From Candidatus Nomurabacteria bacterium RIFCSPHIGHO2_01_FULL_39_9 (GTDB taxonomy: Bacteria > Patescibacteriota > Minisyncoccia > Phycocordibacterales > DATEUR01): a stretch of DNA of 10,542 nucleotides. The notes under the pieces were generated by a model, which saw only the letters and a program-made list of their open reading frames with translations, ran no database searches and was not told the origin of the DNA. Position numbers and translations under genes: made by a program. The stretch covers positions 1 to 10,542 of the forward strand of contig MFTL01000016.1 in NCBI GenBank assembly GCA_001786825.1. The letters are read 5' to 3'. Numbering within the stretch: position 1 is the first letter of the stretch; every line of letters starts with the position of its first letter. Below, piece after piece: positions 1-7,656 of the stretch.

Positions 1-1186
1 TTGTTAAATATTTCGGAAAATGAATTTTTTCAAACAGCATCAATAAATATAATGCGACATTTAATGGAAAAGGAATTTCTTTACAAATCTTTTCCCAAGA
101 AAAATCAGAAAAGTTAGAAAAGTCGTGACCTGCATCGTCATCAATTCCATAATCAATGTTTGTGACAATTACTGTCAAAGCAATGATTTCAGAATAAGAC
201 GATGAGACCGGAACCACTATCCGCGGCATGATAATCAGAAAACATGTAACGACAAACGCAGATGCAAAAGAGTGCTTCCGCGCCATCTCAATATTTTCCA
301 AATACCTACGAAATTCTTTGAGCGACATTGTCTTCCCTATTTCAATCAGTTTTTGGTCTGTTTTTGAAAGAAGAGAAAACATGTTTCTGCGTCTTGAAAG
401 AACTTCTGCTTTTCGCAACACTTCATTAAATCTGTTCCTGATATCAAGCCATAAAATTATCGGCCATAATAAAAGCGAAATGATAAATGAAAGTGGCGCA
501 GATTCCTCTCTGAATTTAATTTTCCAGATTAGAAAAAGAATAAAAGCAAACGGCAATCCTTTCAAGTAAAACTTTTGCAGCCATAAGAGAAATGGTCGCG
601 CAATGTCTGACCAAAAACTAAATGGCGGACCTTGCGCTTCGGCTAGGTCTCTTGCCGCTTCGGCTGGAAACCAATGCCGGCGCGCTCCGGCAATGCTCAT
701 GTTTTTATACATCAACCCGGAACGGTCTGTATAATTTGCCATTGCCCTATCATCCGGATCAACCTTTCGCCAATTTTCATCTCGAATGTTAACAAGTTCT
801 CCGCGGTGAGCAGAACCCAGAAATGAAAGACAGTGTATGAATAAGAATTTTCCTTCAGTCGTTTTATTCAGCGAATCGCCATAAACTTGCTCAAACATAT
901 TGTATTGTTTGAGATCGCGAAAATAAAGATAAGGATCATAAATTCCTGTTTCTTTAATTTGCCGCTTTCTTGTGGCAATTAAACTGTCGCCATAAGCGAT
1001 GGCATTACTTGGACTGATTTCAAGCGTCTGAATTTCACAACTGTCAAAAGTGCGCATCGGATCATTCAAAACTGCTTTATCGGCTTCGGAATTCAATTTT
1101 TTAATCCCTGTAAATATTCCTGTTGCCCAAATGAAGCCAACAGGAATTAAAAGGTTCCGAAGAACCCAAATTGCTGTTGTTTTCAT
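1..1186 (-). CDS. Unrecognised multi-helix membrane protein, 3' end beyond the window
   Basis: The reverse strand is open from an ATG at 1186 to the left edge, giving 395 codons with no stop, so the gene is partial at its C-terminus. The start is well supported: AAGGAGG lies 7 bases upstream and a canonical promoter lies further up. I do not recognise the family. Visible parts are a hydrophobic N-terminal helix (about residues 6-26), a long mostly polar region (about 28-205) that is probably extracytoplasmic, then hydrophobic segments near 207-226, 232-249 and 307-330, with a basic, helical stretch between the last two (for example RKAEVLSRRRN). An acidic segment with YGIDDDAGHD follows. The architecture suggests an envelope protein, but no catalytic motif is visible. 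A local duplication near residues 175-185 reads AEAARDL-AEAQ. Coding potential is supported by the unbroken length and initiation signals; function is unknown. Confidence 0.8.
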   Translation of the reverse strand, partial: MKTTAIWVLRNLLIPVGFIWATGIFTGIKKLNSEADKAVLNDPMRTFDSCEIQTLEISPSNAIAYGDSLIATRKRQIKETGIYDPYLYFRDLKQYNMFEQVYGDSLNKTTEGKFLFIHCLSFLGSAHRGELVNIRDENWRKVDPDDRAMANYTDRSGLMYKNMSIAGARRHWFPAEAARDLAEAQGPPFSFWSDIARPFLLWLQKFYLKGLPFAFILFLIWKIKFREESAPLSFIISLLLWPIILWLDIRNRFNEVLRKAEVLSRRRNMFSLLSKTDQKLIEIGKTMSLKEFRRYLENIEMARKHSFASAFVVTCFLIIMPRIVVPVSSSYSEIIALTVIVTNIDYGIDDDAGHDFSNFSDFSWEKICKEIPFPLNVALYLLMLFEKIHFPKYLT

Positions 1187-1193
1187 ATGTTTT

Positions 1194-1200
1194 CCTCCTT
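1194..1200 (-). promoter_or_regulatory. Strong Shine-Dalgarno of the left-edge membrane gene
   Basis: The reverse strand reads AAGGAGG followed by a 7-base spacer (AAAACAT) and ATG. It is a full match to the anti-Shine-Dalgarno and fixes the start at 1186. No other gene in the window has a comparable site. Confidence 0.9.
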
Positions 1201-1257
1201 AATTTATTGATTGTTTTTATGTTGTTTTTTAATTTTTAAATATCAAAACCAACTAGA

Positions 1258-1286
1258 AATATAGCATAAATTAATGAAAAAGTCAA
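1258..1286 (-). promoter_or_regulatory. Sigma-70-type promoter of the left-edge membrane gene
   Basis: On the reverse strand TTGACT (1286-1281) is separated by 17 bases from TATATT (1263-1258). A TGC just before the -10 box forms an extended -10. Transcription would start near 1251 and give an A-rich, G-poor leader of about 65 bases before the ATG. Confidence 0.8.
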
Positions 1287-1320
1287 ATTCTAATTTGCCA
1301 AAAAACATTCTTTCTGCTAC

Positions 1321-1332
1321 TAATGTATAGCA
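1321..1332 (+). promoter_or_regulatory. Putative -10 box of topA, leaderless arrangement
   Basis: TAATGT ends 6 bases before the topA ATG, and the bases between are ATAGCA, so the predicted start of transcription is at or next to the A of ATG. There is no Shine-Dalgarno. A possible -35, TTGCCA at 1295-1300, is 20 bases upstream, which is longer than ideal. The assignment rests on the -10 match and on the same arrangement at parB. Confidence 0.45.
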
Positions 1333-3537
1333 ATGAAGCTTGTTATCGTTGAATCGCCCGCAAAATCAAAAACAATTAATAAATACTTGGGCAAAGACTA
1401 TCTTGTTATGGCCTCGGTCGGTCATGTTCGCGATCTCCCAAAATCAAACAAAAAGGCCATCGATATTCCCGGTGGCTTTGTCCCTTCTTATGAAATTTCC
1501 AAAGGCAAAGAAAAAATTATCAGTGAATTAAAAAGAGAAGCGAAAAAAGCCGACGAAGTTATTCTCGCCACTGACCCTGATCGCGAAGGCGAAGCAATTT
1601 CTTGGCACTTAAAAGAAGAGCTTGGCCTTAAATATCCAAAAGTAAAAAGAATAACTTTTAATGAAATTACCAAAGAAGCTATTGAGGAAGCTTTAAAAAA
1701 TCCGCGCGACATTGATGAGAATTTAAAAGTTGCTCAAGAAGCACGCCGAGTCTTGGACAGGCTTTTCGGTTATGATCTTTCTGGACTCATTTGGAAAAAA
1801 GTTCGTTACGGCCTTTCGGCCGGACGCGTGCAAAGTCCAGCGCTCCGCATTATCATGGAACGTGAAAGAGAAATCCGCGCCTTTGTCCCAGAAAAATATT
1901 ACGTCCTCGAAGGCGACTTCCAAACAAAATCAAATGAAAAAATTCATCTTGTCTGCGAAGAAGAACCTAAAACACAAGAGGAAGCGGAAAAAATATTAGA
2001 ATTAGGCAAAAAAGAAAAGTGGTCGGTAGTAAATGTCAAAGAAACAGAAACAAAGCGCTCGCCCCGCGCGCCTTTCACCACTTCAACACTTCAACAGACC
2101 GCCAGCTCGCGCCTTGGCTTTTCGCCGGCCCGAACAATGCAAATCGCCCAGAAGCTTTATGAAGCCGGCCACATTACTTATATGCGCACCGACAGCACGA
2201 ATCTTTCCAAAGGCGCCCAGGCGGAAATGCTGAATTTAATTTCAAAAAAATACGGAAGCGAGTATGTTCTGGCTCGCGTATATAAAACTAAAAGCAAGTC
2301 TGCTCAAGAGGCTCACGAAGCAATCAGACCAGCCCATGTTGAAAATATGGGAGCTGGCGCTAACAATGACGAAGAGAGACTCTACAGACTTATTTGGGAT
2401 CGGACAATCGCCTCGCAAATGGCCGATGCTAAACTTTTAAAAACAAAAATCAGCGCCAATATCGAACCCGGACAAGGTCCGGCCTTGTCCATACCTAATT
2501 TCTCGGCCGTCGGTTCAAGAACAATTTTTGACGGCTGGCTTTTAGCCGACAAAGAAGGAAAAAGCGAGGATGTCGAGCTGCCAAAAGTAAATAAAGGCGA
2601 TGATTTGAAATTACTCGATATTACATCGCTTGAAAAAGAAACAACGCCACCTGATCGCTACAGTGAAGCCGGGCTTGTTAAAGAGCTTGAAGCGCGCGGT
2701 ATCGGCCGACCAAGCACTTATGCGGCGATTATCAAAACCCTGCAAGATCGCGGTTATGTTCTAAAAGAAGGCCGAACTCTCTTCCCCACTGACACTGGAG
2801 AGGTTGTCTCAACTTTTATTGAAAATAATTTTTCTAAATATATCTCTGACACTTTTACCGCCGAGATGGAAGACGAGCTCGATGAAATCGCCGAAGGCAA
2901 AAGAAAATATGTAAAAACATTAAAAGATTTTTACGATCCTTTTTCGAAGGATGTGAAAGACAAAGAGAAAATAGAAAAAATTACAAATTTAGGCGTTGCC
3001 CCAGCAGAATTTAAATGCCCTATTTGCGGCGGACCGATGATTATTAAGCTCGGTCGCGGCGGCAAATTTATGTCTTGCGAAAGATTCCCGGATTGCACGG
3101 GCGCGAGAACAATCGAAGGCCGCGAGCTTGAGGGACCGAAAGATCTTGGCCGAGCTTGCCCTACTTGCGGAGAAAAACACGGCGGCAAGTTAGTGGAACG
3201 CGAAGGCCGATTTGGCAAATTCGTTTCTTGTTCACGTTATCCGAAATGTAAATATATTGAACGAAGCAAAGAAGAAGAAGAAAAAGCAAAAACTGGCGTC
3301 TCTTGTCCTACCTGTAAAAAAGGAGAAATTATGGAACGCCGCGGACGCTTTGGCCCATTTTTCTCCTGTTCTAATTATCCTGATTGCAAGTTTGCAATGA
3401 AAGCGCGCCCGACCAGCCGAGTTTGCGAACTTTGCGGAAGTCTTATGATGGAAGGCACAAAAACAATTCCGGAGCGATGCTCAAACAAAAATTGCCCTAA
3501 TCATAATCCTCATAAATTAGAAAAAGCAAAAAAATAA
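1333..3537 (+). CDS. topA: DNA topoisomerase I (type IA)
   Basis: Relaxes negative supercoils by cutting and resealing one DNA strand through a 5'-phosphotyrosine link. The 734-residue protein is complete. The N-terminal TOPRIM domain begins MKLVIVESPAKSKTI with the acidic residue E7, and the metal-binding DPDREGE motif is at 81-87. The active-site tyrosine is Y283 in ITYMRTDS. SAGRVQSPA (162-170) and GIGRPSTYA (456-464) are family signatures. The C-terminus carries four tetracysteine zinc ribbons: C562/565/582/588, C609/612/633/639, C658/661/679/685 and C698/701/716/721. The start is set by the conserved N-terminus; there is no Shine-Dalgarno, and a -10 box lies so close that the mRNA may be leaderless. 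Residues 378-388 (EPGQGPALSIP) look like an insertion between strands and overlap a perfect DNA palindrome. The Rel gene follows after 6 bases, so the two are probably co-transcribed. Confidence 0.97.
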   Translation: MKLVIVESPAKSKTINKYLGKDYLVMASVGHVRDLPKSNKKAIDIPGGFVPSYEISKGKEKIISELKREAKKADEVILATDPDREGEAISWHLKEELGLKYPKVKRITFNEITKEAIEEALKNPRDIDENLKVAQEARRVLDRLFGYDLSGLIWKKVRYGLSAGRVQSPALRIIMEREREIRAFVPEKYYVLEGDFQTKSNEKIHLVCEEEPKTQEEAEKILELGKKEKWSVVNVKETETKRSPRAPFTTSTLQQTASSRLGFSPARTMQIAQKLYEAGHITYMRTDSTNLSKGAQAEMLNLISKKYGSEYVLARVYKTKSKSAQEAHEAIRPAHVENMGAGANNDEERLYRLIWDRTIASQMADAKLLKTKISANIEPGQGPALSIPNFSAVGSRTIFDGWLLADKEGKSEDVELPKVNKGDDLKLLDITSLEKETTPPDRYSEAGLVKELEARGIGRPSTYAAIIKTLQDRGYVLKEGRTLFPTDTGEVVSTFIENNFSKYISDTFTAEMEDELDEIAEGKRKYVKTLKDFYDPFSKDVKDKEKIEKITNLGVAPAEFKCPICGGPMIIKLGRGGKFMSCERFPDCTGARTIEGRELEGPKDLGRACPTCGEKHGGKLVEREGRFGKFVSCSRYPKCKYIERSKEEEEKAKTGVSCPTCKKGEIMERRGRFGPFFSCSNYPDCKFAMKARPTSRVCELCGSLMMEGTKTIPERCSNKNCPNHNPHKLEKAKK
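2470..2490. repeat. Perfect palindromic element inside topA
   Basis: GGACAAGG (2470-2477) and CCTTGTCC (2483-2490) are perfect inverted arms around the 5-base centre TCCGG. It is read in frame as part of EPGQGPALS in TopA, where the family normally has a short connection between strands (SANI then NFSAVGSRTIFDGW). It looks like a small mobile palindromic repeat inserted without breaking the frame. No second full copy was seen in this window. Confidence 0.6.
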
Positions 3538-3543
3538 AAAATA

Positions 3544-4971
3544 ATGGACAAACTTAAAGATCTTTTAACTCTTTTGCCAGAAACAAAAGAAAAAGATAAA
3601 AATCTCATTGAAAAAGCTTTTCATTTTGCCCTACGCGCGCATGATGGCCAAATGAGAAAAAGCGGTGAGCCTTACTTCAACCACGTTTTCGAAACAGCTA
3701 AAACGCTTTCGGAACTTAAAATGGACACCGAGACGATCGCGGCCGGACTGCTTCATGATGTCTTGGAAGACACGCAAGTTAAGGAAGAAGAGCTTAAAAA
3801 AGAATTTGGTGAAGACATTGTGCAACTAGTGGAAGGCGCGAGCAAATTGAGCAAGCTAAAATACCGCGGCCGTGAGCGCTACGTCGAATCGTTGCGCAAA
3901 TTTTTCTTGGCAATTTCCCGCGACATTAGAGTTCTTATTATTAAATTAGCTGACCGTCTGCACAATGTAAAAACGCTTGAGTATTTGCCAGCGGAAAAAG
4001 CAAAACGAATTGCACTTGAGACGATAGAAGTTCATGCCAAATTAGCTAACAGACTTGGTATGGGTCGGCTGAAAGGCGAGCTTGAAGACTTTGCCTTCCC
4101 TTTTGCTTATCCGGAAGAATATAAAAAAATTGAAGACATAGTTAAAGAAAGAAAATACATCAACAATAAATATTTGGAGAAAATAAAAAATTCACTTTTG
4201 AAAGAATTGGCGGAAGAAAAGATTAAAATAACAAATCTAAGCTACCGCCTCAAAAGACATTTCAGTCTTTGGCTTAAAATTAAAAATCGAGGCAATATTG
4301 AAAAAGTTTATGATTTCGTTGCGCTAAGAATAATAGTGCCGACAATTGAAGATTGCTATCGAACGCTCGGTGTCATTCATGGTGTTTGGCGGCCCGTGCC
4401 AAGCCAGATTAAAGACTATATTGCTCTGCCCAAACCCAATGGTTATCGAAGTCTTCACACAACCGTTTTTACGGGCGATGGAGGCATGGTTGAAATTCAA
4501 ATTCGAACCGAAGAGATGGACGTTGAAGCCGAAATAGGCATTGCCGCGCACTTCTCTTACAAAGAAAAACTCCAAGAATCCGGCAATCAATTCAAAAAGC
4601 AGTATGAGTGGCTAAAAGAAATTAAAAAAATTCAAAGCGCTATTAAAGAACCGGGAAAATTTTTGGAACATGTAACATTCGACATCTTCAAAAACAGAAT
4701 TTTCGTTTTCACGCCGCAGGGCGATGTTATAGACTTGCCGGAAGAAGCAACGCCTGTTGATTTTGCTTATCATATTCATTCGGAAGTTGGCAACAAGCTT
4801 TCGGGCGCAAAAGTAAATGATCGTCTGCGAGCGCTTGATGAAAAATTGCAAAACGGTGACGTGGTTGAAATTATCACCAAGAAAAACGGCCAGCCGTCGA
4901 GAAAATGGCTGGATTTCGCTAAAACCAATTTAGCAAAGCGCCATATTAGAAACGCGCTCGGGATTAAATAG
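3544..4971 (+). CDS. RelA/SpoT-family (p)ppGpp synthetase/hydrolase, short form
   Basis: Makes and/or degrades the stringent-response alarmone (p)ppGpp. The 475 residues contain an HD hydrolase domain with H47 (GEPYFNH), HD at 71-72, ED at 75-76 and D137 (KLADRLHN), so all expected metal ligands are present. The synthetase domain follows: Y256-D257 (YDFVALR), the nucleotide-binding loop PKPNGYRSLHTT (296-307) and E317 in EIQIRT. A TGS domain (about 380-460) comes next, and the protein stops at once after it (KRHIRNALGIK). The helical, zinc-finger and ACT/RRM regulatory domains of full-length Rel (about 730 residues) are absent. The charge-determining RxKD motif reads QIKD (288-291), keeping K and D but not R. 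Intact HD residues suggest hydrolase activity and probably bifunctionality. It lies 6 bases after topA and lacks a Shine-Dalgarno. Whether to call it rel, relA or spoT cannot be settled from sequence. Confidence 0.93.
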   Translation: MDKLKDLLTLLPETKEKDKNLIEKAFHFALRAHDGQMRKSGEPYFNHVFETAKTLSELKMDTETIAAGLLHDVLEDTQVKEEELKKEFGEDIVQLVEGASKLSKLKYRGRERYVESLRKFFLAISRDIRVLIIKLADRLHNVKTLEYLPAEKAKRIALETIEVHAKLANRLGMGRLKGELEDFAFPFAYPEEYKKIEDIVKERKYINNKYLEKIKNSLLKELAEEKIKITNLSYRLKRHFSLWLKIKNRGNIEKVYDFVALRIIVPTIEDCYRTLGVIHGVWRPVPSQIKDYIALPKPNGYRSLHTTVFTGDGGMVEIQIRTEEMDVEAEIGIAAHFSYKEKLQESGNQFKKQYEWLKEIKKIQSAIKEPGKFLEHVTFDIFKNRIFVFTPQGDVIDLPEEATPVDFAYHIHSEVGNKLSGAKVNDRLRALDEKLQNGDVVEIITKKNGQPSRKWLDFAKTNLAKRHIRNALGIK

Positions 4972-6735
4972 TTACATCAACCCAATTTGAAAATCATAAA
5001 GCTTTCTGTATTCCCCATCGGGCTTTAAAATAAGTTCTTCGTGCGTACCTATTTCTGCAATTTTTCCTTCCTTAAGAACTATTATTTTATTTGCTTTTCG
5101 CACCGTACTTAATCGATGAGCAATTATGATCGTCGTTCTTCCCTTCATCAAACTTTCTAATGATTCCTGAATATGTTTTTCCGAATGAGCATCAAGTGCG
5201 CTCGTCGGTTCATCTAAAATTAAAATTTTAGGATTGCGCAGAATAGCTCTGGCAATTGCCACTCTTTGCTTTTGACCGACCGATAGTTTGATGCCCCTCT
5301 CACCGACAAGTTGTTTCCATTTTTTAGGAAATTTTTCAATAAACTCGAGCGCGTAAGCTTGCCTAGCGGCTTCAATAATTTGTTCTTTAGAGGCTTTTTG
5401 ATTGCCGTATTTTATGTTGTCCTCAATTGTTTCGTTAAAAAGAACAGTTTCTTGAGGAACAATGGCAATATTTTTTCTCAAATCGTAGACATCTAATTCT
5501 TCTGTCTTTACTTCATCAATAAATATATTGCCTTTCGTTGGAAAGTAATAAGCCCCTAATAAATCAGTTATTGTTGTTTTGCCCACTCCCGATCCACCAA
5601 CAAAAGCAATAATTTCACCTGGCAAAATGTTAAAACTTATACCACTTAATATTTCTGGATCACCTTTTTTATATTTGAAATAAACATTTTCAAAAGTAAT
5701 TTGACCGTGAACAAAAGGTATTTTTTTCTTGTTCCTAATACCAAAGCCTTCTCCGTGTATTTCATTAATTTCTTCAATTTTTTCTATAGCTACTAAACCA
5801 TTTTGAATAGCGTTCCAGCTATATCCCAATCTTACAAAAGGTCCGAGCGCCATTGCTGCATAACTATTTAAAGCAATAAGCGAGCCGATAGTAATAACAC
5901 CTTCTTGAACATAAAAAGCGGAAATGCTAAATATTCCAAGCATTACCAGCATTACAGTTATTCTTTGAAAAGCGGTCATTCTTATCCAAGCCTGCTCAAC
6001 TTCAAACCATTTTTTGAACGCAAAATTGTTAAACATTTTTCTTATTTTATCGCTCTCATACTTTTCTGCAGTAGACTGTTTTATAGTCTGAAAATTAACT
6101 ACCGCATCGTAAGCAACACCGTAAGCTTTATGCCAAGCCTCATGCCCCGCTTTTGTTTTAACTGCAATCGGCGGGACAATTTTAGAAAATATTAATAAAT
6201 AAATTACTAAGCCGACAATAATAACTAAAGTTAGGGTTGTGTTTATAGAGAAAGCAAAAAACAGTCCAACGAAAACGGTCAGTGTTTCCGGTCCGACACC
6301 CATAATTATATTTGATATTATTGACCAAATAGAATCTCCTGCCTTATTAACCTTGTTCCATATTTCACCGTGTTTTTCTTCTTTATGAAATGAAATAGGT
6401 AGCGAAATCAAATGACTGGCTATTTTAGATAAATAACCTGTGTGCATTTCGAGCGCCGTTCTTCTTGCTGTTTTTTCGTTTTTAAAATCTGTAATATTTA
6501 CAACAACCTGAATTAGAAACCACAACCCAAGCATAACTGTCCAATTAGGCAGACTTAAATTTGATAAAACATTAATCTGCTTTACACTAATCAATGAATC
6601 AAAAAATTTACCCACAACATAAGGTGTCGCGCCATTAGCTAGGGCTGAAATTATAACAAGAGTAGCAATAGTGACAATATCTTTTTTGTACTCGAGAAAA
6701 TATTTAAATACTATTTTCCATCCTTTATTAAACAT
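4972..6735 (-). CDS. ABC exporter, fused membrane and ATPase domains
   Basis: A type IV (exporter-type) ABC half-transporter of 587 residues, expected to dimerise in the cytoplasmic membrane and expel a lipid, peptide or drug-like substrate; the substrate cannot be told. The membrane domain (about 1-320) shows six hydrophobic segments near 19-40, 64-81, 148-165, 167-185, 257-275 and 280-297. The ATPase domain has Walker A GGSGVGKT (380-387), Q-loop Q428 (VPQET), signature LSVGQ (484-488), Walker B ILILDEP (504-510), D-loop SALD (512-515) and switch H540 (IIAHRLS). The signature has V in place of the usual first G after LS, a tolerated variant. It follows parB by 36 bases on the same strand, with a possible promoter inside the end of parB. 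Its stop codon directly abuts that of the convergent Rel gene. There is no Shine-Dalgarno; the start is the first in-frame ATG, giving a normal N-terminus. Confidence 0.93.
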   Translation of the reverse strand: MFNKGWKIVFKYFLEYKKDIVTIATLVIISALANGATPYVVGKFFDSLISVKQINVLSNLSLPNWTVMLGLWFLIQVVVNITDFKNEKTARRTALEMHTGYLSKIASHLISLPISFHKEEKHGEIWNKVNKAGDSIWSIISNIIMGVGPETLTVFVGLFFAFSINTTLTLVIIVGLVIYLLIFSKIVPPIAVKTKAGHEAWHKAYGVAYDAVVNFQTIKQSTAEKYESDKIRKMFNNFAFKKWFEVEQAWIRMTAFQRITVMLVMLGIFSISAFYVQEGVITIGSLIALNSYAAMALGPFVRLGYSWNAIQNGLVAIEKIEEINEIHGEGFGIRNKKKIPFVHGQITFENVYFKYKKGDPEILSGISFNILPGEIIAFVGGSGVGKTTITDLLGAYYFPTKGNIFIDEVKTEELDVYDLRKNIAIVPQETVLFNETIEDNIKYGNQKASKEQIIEAARQAYALEFIEKFPKKWKQLVGERGIKLSVGQKQRVAIARAILRNPKILILDEPTSALDAHSEKHIQESLESLMKGRTTIIIAHRLSTVRKANKIIVLKEGKIAEIGTHEELILKPDGEYRKLYDFQIGLM

Positions 6736-6763
6736 TGAATCAAATTGTGAAATGCTATTTGTT

Positions 6764-6791
6764 TTTATAAATTAAATAGAGAAATTTTCAA
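6764..6791 (-). promoter_or_regulatory. Possible promoter of the ABC exporter gene
   Basis: On the reverse strand TTGAAA (6791-6786) and TATAAA (6769-6764) are 16 bases apart and overlap the end of parB. Transcription would start near 6757, about 20 bases before the ABC start. In AT-rich sequence such matches arise by chance, and read-through from parB is equally possible. Confidence 0.35.
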
Positions 6792-7656
6792 TAGCTTCGT
6801 TTTGTATTTCCTCTTTAACCTCTTCTTTAACAGAGTTTTGATTTTTATTTATCAGCTCAAGAAAATTTTTAATATCGTCAGCAGAAAAGAAATCAATGGT
6901 GACACAGCCGCCGCCGGCTTTCTTGGGTTCTATTTTAACGCGCGTGCCAAGCGTTTCTTTCAGTTTTTCTTCCAGTTCAACCATCTCCGGCCCCGGCGGA
7001 ACTTTCCTCGCCCTGTCAAAAGCAACTTGGCGCGAATATCTTTCGGCCGCGCGCACAGAAATTTTCTTGGTTAGAATATCTTGAAAAAGAATTTGTTGAT
7101 CTTCCTTTCGATCAGAGAGCATGAGAAGCGGCCGGGCGTGGCCTTCAGAAATTTCTTTATTATTAATTGCTTGCCGCATCTCTTCCGGTAGCGTCAGAAG
7201 GCGCATTGTGTTGGAAACATATTCACGGCTCTTGCCGACTCGTTCGCCAATTTGTGCGTGAGTCAGGCTAAATTCATTGGCCAGTTGCAGAAAAGCTTGC
7301 GCGCGCTCCATTGGATTTAGATCTTCGCGCTGAAGATTTTCAATAATCGCAAGTTCAAGTTTCATTTTTTGACTATCACCAACTCGAATAATTACCGGCA
7401 CCTGCGTTAGTTCAGCAATTTTCGAGGCGCGCAGACGGCGCTCGCCGGCAATAAGCTCATAGTTTACTTCCAGACCATCTTCTTTGGTTATTTCCACTCG
7501 AGTGACGACCAGCGGCTGTAAAATACCATATTGTCTGATTGATTCGGCTAGATCTTTTAATTTTGATTCATCAAATTCGCGCCTTGGCTGATAAGGGTTT
7601 GGTCCGACTTTGTTTATGTCGACAAAAAATATTGAGTTATCGTAAAGTCCTGCCAT
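6772..7656 (-). CDS. parB: ParB/Spo0J chromosome-partitioning protein
   Basis: Centromere-binding CTPase clamp that loads on parS sites and works with ParA and SMC in chromosome segregation. The complete 294-residue protein begins with a ParB N-terminal domain containing the NPYQPR segment (20-25), the CTP-binding GERRLRA (71-77) and ENLQRED (106-112). A helix-turn-helix follows (about 131-153, LTHAQIGERVGKSREYVSNT). The C-terminal dimerisation domain (about 222-270) reads LEEKLKETLGTRVKI, then a strand and FFSADDIKNFLELI. A charged tail (EEVKEEIQNE) ends the protein. No parA or SMC gene is adjacent and I saw no TGTTTCACGTGAAACA-type parS site. An extended -10 sits 6 bases before the ATG with no Shine-Dalgarno, so the mRNA may be leaderless. 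It diverges from tRNA-Leu. Confidence 0.95.
   Translation of the reverse strand: MAGLYDNSIFFVDINKVGPNPYQPRREFDESKLKDLAESIRQYGILQPLVVTRVEITKEDGLEVNYELIAGERRLRASKIAELTQVPVIIRVGDSQKMKLELAIIENLQREDLNPMERAQAFLQLANEFSLTHAQIGERVGKSREYVSNTMRLLTLPEEMRQAINNKEISEGHARPLLMLSDRKEDQQILFQDILTKKISVRAAERYSRQVAFDRARKVPPGPEMVELEEKLKETLGTRVKIEPKKAGGGCVTIDFFSADDIKNFLELINKNQNSVKEEVKEEIQNEAIENFSI

Noticed and set aside
228..569. 113-codon ORF on the plus strand
   Set aside because: It lies wholly antisense to the left-edge membrane gene, which has a perfect Shine-Dalgarno and promoter and an unbroken 395-codon frame. The translation shows no recognisable features.
675..692. Small inverted repeat TGCCGG-CGCGCT-CCGGCA on the plus strand
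   Set aside because: Only 6 base pairs, inside coding sequence for an Ala/Gly/Arg-rich segment; too short to separate from chance.
2931..3218. 95-codon minus-strand ORF within topA
   Set aside because: It is antisense to the conserved zinc-ribbon region of TopA; a shadow of biased codon use.
5905..6195. 96-codon plus-strand ORF within the ABC exporter gene
   Set aside because: It is antisense to the membrane domain of an intact exporter and has no initiation signal.
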